DNA from: RGIG6307 sp964424345
Lineage (GTDB): Bacteria > Bacillota > Clostridia > Lachnospirales > Lachnospiraceae
DNA length: 7,829 bases
Reading direction: 5' to 3'
Assembly (NCBI GenBank): GCA_964424345.1
Contig: CAYRIK010000052.1
Coordinates: 1-7,829 of the forward strand
The notes under the pieces are model-generated. The model was not told the DNA's origin. It did no database searches and saw only the letters and a program-made list of their open reading frames with translations. Positions 1-5,205 of the stretch are shown here, in pieces (position 1 is the stretch's first letter; each line of letters starts with the position of its first letter). The position numbers were made by a program, and so were the translations under genes.

Positions 1-222
1 AAATCTACTCCATATGCTGCACAGACAGCAGCTGAAACAGCTACAAAGGCTGCTTTAGTTCATGGTTTAAAGACAGTAGATGTTTTCGTTAAGGGACCAG
101 GTTCAGGCCGTGAAGCAGCAATCCGTGCATTAAATACAGCAGGATTAGAAGTAACAAGCATTACAGACGTAACACCAGTTCCACACAATGGTTGTCGTCC
201 TCCAAAGCGTCGTCGCGTTTGA
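1..222 (+). CDS. rpsK: 30S ribosomal protein S11, 3' end (partial)
   Basis: The window opens in frame inside this gene; 73 C-terminal residues are visible before the TGA stop at 220-222. S11 is a small-subunit protein of the 30S platform that contacts 16S rRNA near the mRNA exit and E site. Recognisable family features are the segment VFVKGPGSGREAAIRAL in the middle and the ending DVTPVPHNGCRPPKRRRV, whose basic tail is the classic S11 C-terminus. S11 is usually about 125-130 residues, so roughly the first 55 are outside the window. It precedes rpsD, rpoA and rplQ, the standard alpha-operon order, so it is probably co-transcribed with them. The 182-nt gap to rpsD is unusually long for neighbours in this operon. 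Confidence 0.97.
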   Translation, partial: KSTPYAAQTAAETATKAALVHGLKTVDVFVKGPGSGREAAIRALNTAGLEVTSITDVTPVPHNGCRPPKRRRV

Positions 223-404
223 TTTATTTATATCAACAGTGGATGCGGATGCAGCGTAGCTGCGTAATGTTTTATAAAACAGTTGGAAGAAAGTGAGAAA
301 GAAACTCACTGTAAACAATATGCAAAAGGAGAGGAGATGAATGGCTGGATAACAGGCATTCGTTTTCTCTCCAATGCAGCAATAAAGATAAGGAGATTAA
401 AAAA
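223..404 (+). promoter_or_regulatory. Structured rpsK-rpsD intergenic leader
   Basis: This gap has no convincing promoter but several inverted repeats. GCAGC/GCTGC (251-255 with 259-263) encloses 3 nt. GTTTTATAAAAC at 269-280 is a perfect palindrome. AGTGAG/CTCACT (292-297 with 305-310) encloses a 7-nt loop. The largest element is a 16-bp stem, 328-343 with 357-372, described separately. The rpsD ribosome binding site AAGGAGA lies at 390-396. S4 is a known autoregulator through mRNA leaders (the alpha operon in E. coli, the rpsD leader in Bacillus), so an S4-responsive leader is the obvious hypothesis. I could not match it to a known leader family by eye. Confidence 0.55.
321..378 (+). promoter_or_regulatory. 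Long hairpin upstream of the rpsD ribosome binding site
   Basis: Bases 328-343 pair with 357-372 over 16 consecutive positions, 13 Watson-Crick plus G-U at 334/366, 336/364 and 338/362. The 13-nt loop can form a further CTG/CAG mini-stem (345-347 with 353-355) around GATAA. Outside the main stem, an AAA/AA internal loop is followed by TGCA pairing with TGCA (321-324 with 375-378). No U-tract follows, so this is not an intrinsic terminator. The hairpin ends 11 nt before the rpsD Shine-Dalgarno. Its 5' arm contains a Shine-Dalgarno-like stretch and two ATGs. A regulatory or processing role is inferred; the pairing itself is directly visible. Confidence 0.6.
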
Positions 405-998
405 ATGGCAGTAAATAAAGTTCCAGTACTTAAGAGATGTCGTGCACTTGGTTTAGAACCAAGCGTTTTAGGTTATGACAAAAAGTCTAATAGAAATTTT
501 GCTAGAGCAGGCAAGAAGGTAAGTGAATACGGCTTACAGATGAGAGAAAAGCAGAAAGCTAAATTCATCTACGGCGTATTAGAAAAACCTTTCCGTAACT
601 ACTATGAGAAGGCTGATAGAATGAAAGGCTTAACTGGTGAAAACTTAATGGTTATGCTTGAAAGCCGTCTTGATAACGTAGTATTCAGAATGAACTTTGC
701 TCGTACACGTCGTGAAGCTAGACAGATCGTAGATCACAAGCACGTATTAGTAAACGGCAAGTGTGTTAATATCCCATCTTACTTAGTTAAGGCTGGCGAT
801 GTTATCGAAATCAGAGAAAAATCCAAAACTTTACAGAGATATAAAGACATCGTAGAAGTAACAGGCGGCAGATTAACACCAGAATGGATTGACTGCGATA
901 TCGAAGCTTTAAAGGGTACTGTTAAGGCACTTCCTACAAGAGCTCAGATTGATGTTCCTGTTGACGAAATGTTAATCGTCGAGTTATACTCTAAGTAA
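405..998 (+). CDS. rpsD: 30S ribosomal protein S4
   Basis: This 197-residue protein is a primary 16S rRNA binder that nucleates 30S assembly on the 5' domain and lines the mRNA entry channel. In several bacteria it also represses its own operon by binding leader mRNA. The N-terminal domain (about 1-86) starts MAVNKVPVLKRCRALGLEPS. The S4 RNA-binding domain follows (about 87-150), with SRLDNVVFRMNFARTRREAR and the HVLVNGK strand. Only Cys12 lies in the N-terminal 86 residues, so the four-cysteine zinc site of many S4 proteins is absent; this is the zinc-independent form. The start is supported by AAGGAGA at 390-396, 8 nt from the ATG. It lies 41 nt before rpoA. Confidence 0.97.
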   Translation: MAVNKVPVLKRCRALGLEPSVLGYDKKSNRNFARAGKKVSEYGLQMREKQKAKFIYGVLEKPFRNYYEKADRMKGLTGENLMVMLESRLDNVVFRMNFARTRREARQIVDHKHVLVNGKCVNIPSYLVKAGDVIEIREKSKTLQRYKDIVEVTGGRLTPEWIDCDIEALKGTVKALPTRAQIDVPVDEMLIVELYSK

Positions 999-1039
999 TT
1001 AGTATAACACGCAATTAATATGTAAAGGAGGGTATTGGA

Positions 1040-1996
1040 GTGTTTGATTTTGAAAGACCAAATATTGAGGTTGTAGAAATCTCTGAAGACAAAAAATACG
1101 GGAAATTCGTAGTAGAACCGTTGGAAAGAGGTTACGGTATTACTCTCGGTAACTCACTGAGAAGAATTATGCTTTCTTCTTTACCAGGTGCCGCAGTAAC
1201 ACATGTAAAAATTGAAGGTGTTCAGCACGAATTCAGCTCTATTCCTGGCGTAAAGGAAGATGTTACAGAAATTATCATGAACATCAAGAGCCTTGCAATC
1301 AAGAATCATAGTGAGAGCAATGAAGTAAAAACTGCTATCATTGATTTTACTGGTGAAGGTGTTGTAAAGGCAAGTGACATTCAGGTAGATTCTGATATCG
1401 AAATCATGAATCCTGATATCACAATTGCTACATTATGTGGCAAAGATGCAAAGTTATTTATGGAACTTTCCATCAATAAGGGTAGAGGTTACATTAGTGC
1501 GGACAAAAACAAACACGACGACTTACCAATTGGTGTGTTAGCAGTAGACTCTATTTATACACCAGTTGAGCGAGTTAACATGACTGTACAAAATACCCGT
1601 GTAGGTCAGGTAACTGACTATGACAAGTTGACACTTGATGTATTTACAGATGGTACATTAGTTCCAGATGAAGCTGTCAGCTTAGCAGCTAAAGTTTTAA
1701 GCGAGCATTTAAACCTTTTCATTGACTTATCTGAAAGCGCTAAGAGTGCTGAAGTTATGGTTGAGAAGGAAGATGGCGAAAGCGAAAAGATTTTAGAAAT
1801 GAGTATCGACGAATTAGAATTATCTGTTCGTTCTTACAACTGCTTAAAGCGTGCGGGCATCAATACTGTTCAGGAGTTAATCAATAAGACACCTGAAGAT
1901 ATGATGAAAGTACGTAACTTAGGTCGCAAGTCTTTAGAAGAAGTTCAGGCTAAGATCAAAGAATTAGGTTTAGAGTTTTCAAACTCTGAAGAATAA
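1040..1996 (+). CDS. rpoA: DNA-directed RNA polymerase subunit alpha
   Basis: This is the 318-residue alpha subunit, whose N-terminal domain dimerises and seeds RNA polymerase assembly while its C-terminal domain binds UP elements and activators. The N-terminal domain (about 1-230) includes MFDFERP and EPLERGYGITLGNSLRRIML, typical of the dimer interface. An acidic linker (about 231-252) leads to the C-terminal domain (about 253-312). There, Arg264, Asn267 and Cys268 in RSYNCLK, and Gly295, Lys297 and Ser298 in NLGRKS, match the DNA-contacting residues of the E. coli domain. The start is GTG, chosen because AAAGGAGGG at 1024-1032 lies 7 nt upstream and MFDFERP is the usual N-terminus. Length is normal. 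A structured 137-nt gap separates it from rplQ. Confidence 0.98.
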   Translation: MFDFERPNIEVVEISEDKKYGKFVVEPLERGYGITLGNSLRRIMLSSLPGAAVTHVKIEGVQHEFSSIPGVKEDVTEIIMNIKSLAIKNHSESNEVKTAIIDFTGEGVVKASDIQVDSDIEIMNPDITIATLCGKDAKLFMELSINKGRGYISADKNKHDDLPIGVLAVDSIYTPVERVNMTVQNTRVGQVTDYDKLTLDVFTDGTLVPDEAVSLAAKVLSEHLNLFIDLSESAKSAEVMVEKEDGESEKILEMSIDELELSVRSYNCLKRAGINTVQELINKTPEDMMKVRNLGRKSLEEVQAKIKELGLEFSNSEE

Positions 1997-2013
1997 TAAA
2001 TAATACATGAAGT

Positions 2014-2118
2014 GCTCACCCGATAAATCCAAAAGGTACGGGTGGGTTCTCTCATGATTGGAACAATTTGCGTTCAACCAGTAAGACCAAAAGGCATGGA
2101 TGGATTGCACCATGATTG
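2014..2118 (+). repeat. Tandem duplicated stem-loop in the rpoA-rplQ gap
   Basis: Two copies lie exactly 58 nt apart with no indels. Positions 2017-2060 match 2075-2118 at 31 of 44 bases, including the exact blocks CCAAAAGG (2029, 2087) and CATGATTG (2053, 2111). In copy 1, 2014-2022 pairs with 2039-2047 around a 16-nt loop. In copy 2, 2072-2080 pairs with 2097-2105 around a 16-nt loop with the same CCAAAAGG core. Two pairs change on both sides yet stay paired (C-G to T-A, G-C to A-T). One pair becomes A/A, and the G-T and T-G wobbles are kept. Copy 2 runs into the rplQ ribosome binding site, suggesting an L17 leader. That role is inferred. Confidence 0.7.
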
Positions 2119-2133
2119 AAAGGAAACATAAAA

Positions 2134-2670
2134 ATGGCTAAATATAGAAAATTAAGCAGAACATCTGCACAGAGAAAAGCTTTATTAAGAAATCAGGTTA
2201 CAGCATTATTAGTAAACGGCAAGATCGTTACAACAGAAGCTAAGGCTAAAGAAGTTCGTAAGATTGCTGAAGGCATGATCGCATTAGCAGTTAAAGAAAA
2301 AGACAACTACGAAACAGTAACAGTTTCTGCTAAGGTTCCTGAAAAAGATAAAGATGGCAAGAGAGTAAAAGAAGTTGTTGACGGTAAGAAAGTTACAAAG
2401 TACACAACAGTAGAAAAAGAAATCCAGAAGGATGCTCCAAGCAGATTACATGCTCGTCGTCAGATGTTAAAGGTTCTTACACCAGTTGTTGAAGTTCCAG
2501 AAAGCAACAAGGGTAAGAAGAAAAACACAAAGGAAGTTGACGTTGTTGCTAAGTTATTCAACGAATACGCACCAAAGTACGCAGGCCGTAACGGTGGTTA
2601 CACAAGAATGGTAAAGATCGGCTTACGTAAGGGTGATGCTGCAATGGAAGTTTTACTTGAGTTAGTATAA
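2134..2670 (+). CDS. rplQ: 50S ribosomal protein L17 with an internal insertion
   Basis: L17 is a large-subunit protein near the peptide exit tunnel. The N-terminal part has MAKYRKLSRTSAQRKALLRN and KIVTTEAKAKEVRK. The conserved C-terminal part has LHARRQ, LFNEYAPKYAGRNGGYTR and RKGDAAMEVLLELV. At 178 residues it is longer than the usual 115-130 because a Lys/Glu/Val-rich segment (about 55-103) separates the two parts. The frame is open and the codon style matches the flanks, so this looks like an in-frame expansion, not an error. I chose ATG at 2134 because GAAAGGAAA (2118-2126) precedes it at proper spacing and MAKYRKL is the family start; an upstream TTG at 2116 would put that site inside the gene. 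Last gene before the terminator. Confidence 0.96.
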   Translation: MAKYRKLSRTSAQRKALLRNQVTALLVNGKIVTTEAKAKEVRKIAEGMIALAVKEKDNYETVTVSAKVPEKDKDGKRVKEVVDGKKVTKYTTVEKEIQKDAPSRLHARRQMLKVLTPVVEVPESNKGKKKNTKEVDVVAKLFNEYAPKYAGRNGGYTRMVKIGLRKGDAAMEVLLELV

Positions 2671-2689
2671 TTCATTTCAAGTATTATTT

Positions 2690-2720
2690 AAGACCAGATA
2701 CACAGTGTCTGGTCTTTTTT
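2690..2720 (+). terminator. Intrinsic terminator of the ribosomal/rpoA operon
   Basis: Bases 2690-2701 pair with 2705-2716 in a 12-bp stem (core AGACCAGA/TCTGGTCT, one T-G wobble) closed by a 3-nt loop. A run of six T residues covers 2715-2720. It begins 19 nt after the rplQ stop, so it should end the operon and isolate the XRE gene. Confidence 0.93.
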
Positions 2721-2745
2721 GTATACTAAAAAATCACAATATAAT
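2719..2745 (+). promoter_or_regulatory. Possible promoter of the XRE gene
   Basis: TATAAT at 2740-2745 is a perfect -10 hexamer in the gap between the rplQ terminator and the XRE gene. The best upstream match is TTGTAT at 2719-2724, with a short 15-nt spacer and only the TTG conserved, so the -35 is weak and overlaps the terminator U-tract. Transcription from here would leave a leader of about 85 nt. Confidence 0.4.
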
Positions 2746-2761
2746 CAAAAATCGGTATTTG
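2746..2761. promoter_or_regulatory. Possible operator: imperfect palindrome after the XRE -10
   Basis: CAAAAATCGGTATTTG is an imperfect dyad (CAAA/TTTG arms plus one inner A/T pair, five of eight symmetric positions). It directly follows the TATAAT and so would cover the transcription start. XRE repressors often bind short dyads at their own promoters. In such AT-rich DNA this can easily occur by chance. Confidence 0.2.
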
Positions 2762-2836
2762 TTTAAAATAAAAATGAGTAATAAAGTGTTTTGAAAATGC
2801 TAGACTGAGAATACTAAGAAGAAAGGAATTGGTAAC

Positions 2837-3199
2837 ATGAGTAGATTTAAGGACTTAAGATTAAATCGAGGATTTACACAAGGAAAACTTGCAAAGGAAT
2901 TAGGAACTTCTCAGCAGACAATCAGCCGTATTGAATTTAAAGATGAGCTGGTTCCAACGGATATTCTGATTAAAGCGTCAAAGTATTTCAACGTATCTGT
3001 AGATTATATTTTAGGTTTATCCGATGACAAGCATAATCAAGCATGCGAAGAAAGAATGTACAAAAAATTAGCGGAGCATGAAGATTTATTGTTGGAATAT
3101 GATGCTTTGAAGCCAGAATATAGAGCGGCAGTAAAAAGTGTTGTGAGAACTTTAAGCGAAGCTCAGAATGAAGAAACGCAGACGGATGAAGAAGCATAA
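2837..3199 (+). CDS. XRE-family helix-turn-helix transcriptional regulator
   Basis: This 120-residue cytoplasmic DNA-binding protein has an N-terminal Cro/CI-type HTH_3 domain (about 4-61): MSRFKDLRLNRGFTQGKLAK, then the recognition region GTSQQTISRIE (23-33) and the usual ending YFNVSVDYILGLSDD. Residues 66-108 look helical and may dimerise, including LLLEYDALKPEYRAAVKSVV. The last 12 residues are acidic and probably disordered. There is no membrane segment or effector domain. AAAGGAA at 2822-2828 supports the ATG. The gene is alone between two terminators, so it forms its own unit between the ribosomal and ECF operons. Its targets cannot be read from sequence; its own promoter and the adjacent ecf promoter are candidates. 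It could also be a remnant of a mobile element, but no other such gene is present. Confidence 0.9.
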   Translation: MSRFKDLRLNRGFTQGKLAKELGTSQQTISRIEFKDELVPTDILIKASKYFNVSVDYILGLSDDKHNQACEERMYKKLAEHEDLLLEYDALKPEYRAAVKSVVRTLSEAQNEETQTDEEA

Positions 3200-3240
3200 T
3201 TGGAAATGATACCAAGAACACAAATTCATAAATGAAAAGT

Positions 3241-3274
3241 AAAGCCTGTCGGAAAGCATTTTCCGGCAGGTTTT
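3241..3274 (+). terminator. Intrinsic terminator after the XRE gene
   Basis: Bases 3245-3255 pair with 3260-3270 (CCTGTCGGAAA with TTTCCGGCAGG, one T-G wobble) around a 4-nt GCAT loop, followed by TTTT and a further T-rich stretch. The flanking AAAG can pair with the first T residues. It lies 41 nt after the XRE stop and separates that gene from the ecf operon. Confidence 0.92.
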
Positions 3275-3290
3275 GCCTTTCTTTTGGGGC

Positions 3291-3319
3291 TTGTAAAACA
3301 AGGGATTTTGCGTTACAAT
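3291..3319 (+). promoter_or_regulatory. Likely sigma-A promoter of the ecfA1-ecfA2-ecfT-truA operon
   Basis: TTGTAA (3291-3296, 4 of 6 consensus) and TACAAT (3314-3319, 5 of 6) are separated by the ideal 17 nt. The pair lies just after the XRE terminator and about 110 nt before the ecfA1 start. A second TATAAT at 3344-3349 has no good -35 and is part of a local repeat. Confidence 0.65.
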
Positions 3320-3342
3320 ACTATTCTGGTAACGGTATATAG

Positions 3343-3433
3343 ATATAATGAGTGTAAGTGTGCTTAAGAGAAAATTCTCATATAATGAGCAGCAACAGCA
3401 CCCATGATATAAAGATAATGAGGATATAATGAG
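3343..3433 (+). repeat. Repeated 10-mer ATATAATGAG before and over the ecfA1 start
   Basis: ATATAATGAG occurs exactly at 3343-3352, 3380-3389 and 3424-3433, with a shortened GATAATGAG at 3414-3422. The last copy contains the ecfA1 ATG. The middle copy is also the right half of CTCAT-ATA-ATGAG (3377-3389). All lie downstream of the predicted promoter, in the 5' untranslated region. Function unknown; the repeats could be protein sites, alternative initiation sites, or slippage in AT-rich DNA. Confidence 0.5.
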
Positions 3434-4319
3434 TATTAAAGATAACATTAAATCTATTTTAAAAATAGACAAGCTAGTATATGAATATAAAACGTTGGAC
3501 GAAGAAGGAAATGTAGAGGGCGTAAATCGCGCGATTGATGAAATTGATTTAGACGTAAAGCGTGGTGATTTTGTAGCAATTCTTGGTCATAATGGTTCGG
3601 GAAAATCAACACTTGCAAAGCATATTAACGGTATGCTTTTTCCAACTGGTGGTACAGTATGGGTAGATGGAATCGATTCATCTAAAGAAGAAACAATTTG
3701 GGAAGTGCGTCAAAAAGCAGGCATCGTTTTCCAAAATCCGGACAATCAGATTATTGGACAGCTTGTAGAGGAAGATGTAGGATTTGGTCCTGAAAACTTA
3801 GGTGTTCCAACCGAGGAAATTTGGCAGCGAGTAGAAGAAAGCTTGAAGGCTGTAGGAATGTATGAGTATCGCAAGCATTCTCCAAATCATCTTTCTGGTG
3901 GTCAGAAACAGAGAGTATCTATCGCAGGCGTTATGGCGATGCATCCAATGTGTATTGTATTGGATGAGCCAACTGCTATGCTCGATCCAGGCGGACGAAA
4001 AGAAGTAATTCGTGCAGCAAGAGGATTAAATCAAGTAGAAGGTATTACTGTATTATTGATTACACACTATATGGAAGAAATCGTACATGCAGATAAAGTC
4101 TATGTGATGGATAAAGGCAAGATTGCAATGGAGGGAACACCTCGTGAAATCTTCTCACAGGTGGATAAAGTACAGTCATTAAGATTGGATCTTCCACAAG
4201 TAACCTTATTGGCACATACTTTAAAAGAACAAGGTGTGGATCTTCCGGATGGAATCCTTACAGTGGAAGAATTGACAGAAGAATTGATGAAGATTGCAGA
4301 AAAGAAAGAAAGCATCTAA
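3429..4319 (+). CDS. ecfA1: ECF transporter ATP-binding protein EcfA1
   Basis: This is one of the two ATPases that energise energy-coupling factor importers; with EcfA2 and EcfT it forms a shared module that works with separate substrate-binding S components for vitamins and metals. At 296 residues it shows every ABC motif: Walker A GHNGSGKST (53-61), Q-loop Gln102 in VFQNPDNQ, signature LSGGQKQR (155-162), Walker B CIVLDEP (175-181) and switch His213. An extra N-terminal stretch of about 12 residues precedes the first strand. GAGG at 3420-3423, 5 nt before the ATG, is a modest ribosome binding site. It is followed 20 nt later by ecfA2. No S component is in the window, so the substrate is unknown, as expected for a shared (group II) module. 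Confidence 0.94.
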   Translation: MSIKDNIKSILKIDKLVYEYKTLDEEGNVEGVNRAIDEIDLDVKRGDFVAILGHNGSGKSTLAKHINGMLFPTGGTVWVDGIDSSKEETIWEVRQKAGIVFQNPDNQIIGQLVEEDVGFGPENLGVPTEEIWQRVEESLKAVGMYEYRKHSPNHLSGGQKQRVSIAGVMAMHPMCIVLDEPTAMLDPGGRKEVIRAARGLNQVEGITVLLITHYMEEIVHADKVYVMDKGKIAMEGTPREIFSQVDKVQSLRLDLPQVTLLAHTLKEQGVDLPDGILTVEELTEELMKIAEKKESI

Positions 4320-4339
4320 GCAGAGCAAAAGGAAGAACG

Positions 4340-5200
4340 ATGGCTATCAGATTAGAAAAAATTAATTATATATATGGTCAGGGAACAGAATTAGTAGTAG
4401 ATGCCCTGAAAGATGTAAATTTAGAAATAAAAGATGGGGAATTTGTAGGTGTTATCGGACATACAGGTTCTGGAAAATCAACACTTGTACAGCACTTAAA
4501 TGGTCTTATTAAGCCAACTTCCGGTCATATTTATTTTGACGGACAGGATATTTATGAAGATGGCTACAGTATGAAGCAGCATCGAAGCAAGGTTGGGCTC
4601 GTATTTCAATACCCAGAACATCAGCTCTTTGAAGTAGATGTATTGTCAGATGTATGCTTTGGACCTAAAAACCTTGGATTGAGTAAAGAAGAAGCACAGG
4701 AACAGGCAAAAAAAGCATTAAAACTGGTAGGTTTGGATGAAAGCTATTATAAACGTTCTCCTTTTGATCTTTCAGGTGGACAAAAGAGACGTGTAGCGAT
4801 TGCAGGTGTTTTGGCAATGTCTCCAAAGATGCTGATTTTAGATGAGCCTACAGCTGGTTTAGATCCACAAGGACGTAAAGAAATATTAGATTTGATATCA
4901 AGTCTTAGAAAAGATGCAGGCATTACAATCGTATTAGTAAGCCATAGTATGGAAGATGTGGCAGAATATGTGGATCGTATCATTGTAATGAACAAAGGCT
5001 CTGTAGCATTTGATGCAGCACCAAAAGAGGTATTTTCTCATTATGATGAATTAGAAGAAATGGGATTGGCAGCTCCGCAGGTAACCTATATCGTCCATAA
5101 ATTAAAACAAAAAGGCTTGCCGGTAGAAACAAATGCCATTACGATACAAGAGGCTGCAAACGATATTTTAGCCGCTTTAGAAGCGTGTAAGAAAGGATAA
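4340..5200 (+). CDS. ecfA2: ECF transporter ATP-binding protein EcfA2
   Basis: This is the second ATPase of the ECF module, expected to heterodimerise with EcfA1 on the inner membrane face and drive EcfT movement. The 286 residues contain Walker A GHTGSGKST (40-48), Q-loop Gln90 in VFQYPEHQLFE, signature LSGGQKRR (144-151), Walker B MLILDEP (164-170) and switch His202 in VLVSH. The YPEHQLF segment after the Q-loop is typical of EcfA2. The start follows AAAAGGAAG (4327-4335) at good spacing. The 3' end carries the ribosome binding site of ecfT (GAAAGGA, 5191-5197), and only 5 nt separate the two genes, so their translation is probably coupled. Confidence 0.95.
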   Translation: MAIRLEKINYIYGQGTELVVDALKDVNLEIKDGEFVGVIGHTGSGKSTLVQHLNGLIKPTSGHIYFDGQDIYEDGYSMKQHRSKVGLVFQYPEHQLFEVDVLSDVCFGPKNLGLSKEEAQEQAKKALKLVGLDESYYKRSPFDLSGGQKRRVAIAGVLAMSPKMLILDEPTAGLDPQGRKEILDLISSLRKDAGITIVLVSHSMEDVAEYVDRIIVMNKGSVAFDAAPKEVFSHYDELEEMGLAAPQVTYIVHKLKQKGLPVETNAITIQEAANDILAALEACKKG

Positions 5201-5205
5201 TATTT

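Noticed and set aside
328..372. rpsD leader hairpin as a terminator or mobile-element end
   Set aside because: No U-tract follows, no target-site duplication or second copy is visible in the window, and it sits inside an expected operon.
2116..2133. TTG at 2116 as the rplQ start
   Set aside because: It would place the AAAGGAAA ribosome binding site inside the gene, and the extra residues are not part of the L17 family start; ATG at 2134 is preferred.
3344..3349. TATAAT as the main ecf promoter -10
   Set aside because: No acceptable -35 at 16-18 nt upstream (CTATTC region); it belongs to the repeated 10-mer. The TTGTAA-17-TACAAT pair at 3291-3319 is better.
2988..3472. Minus-strand open frames across the XRE gene and the ecfA1 upstream region
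   Set aside because: They overlap a clear XRE gene, a terminator and a promoter, have no ribosome binding site, and their composition (Phe/Leu/Ser-rich, Cys run) is typical of antisense reading of AT-rich DNA.
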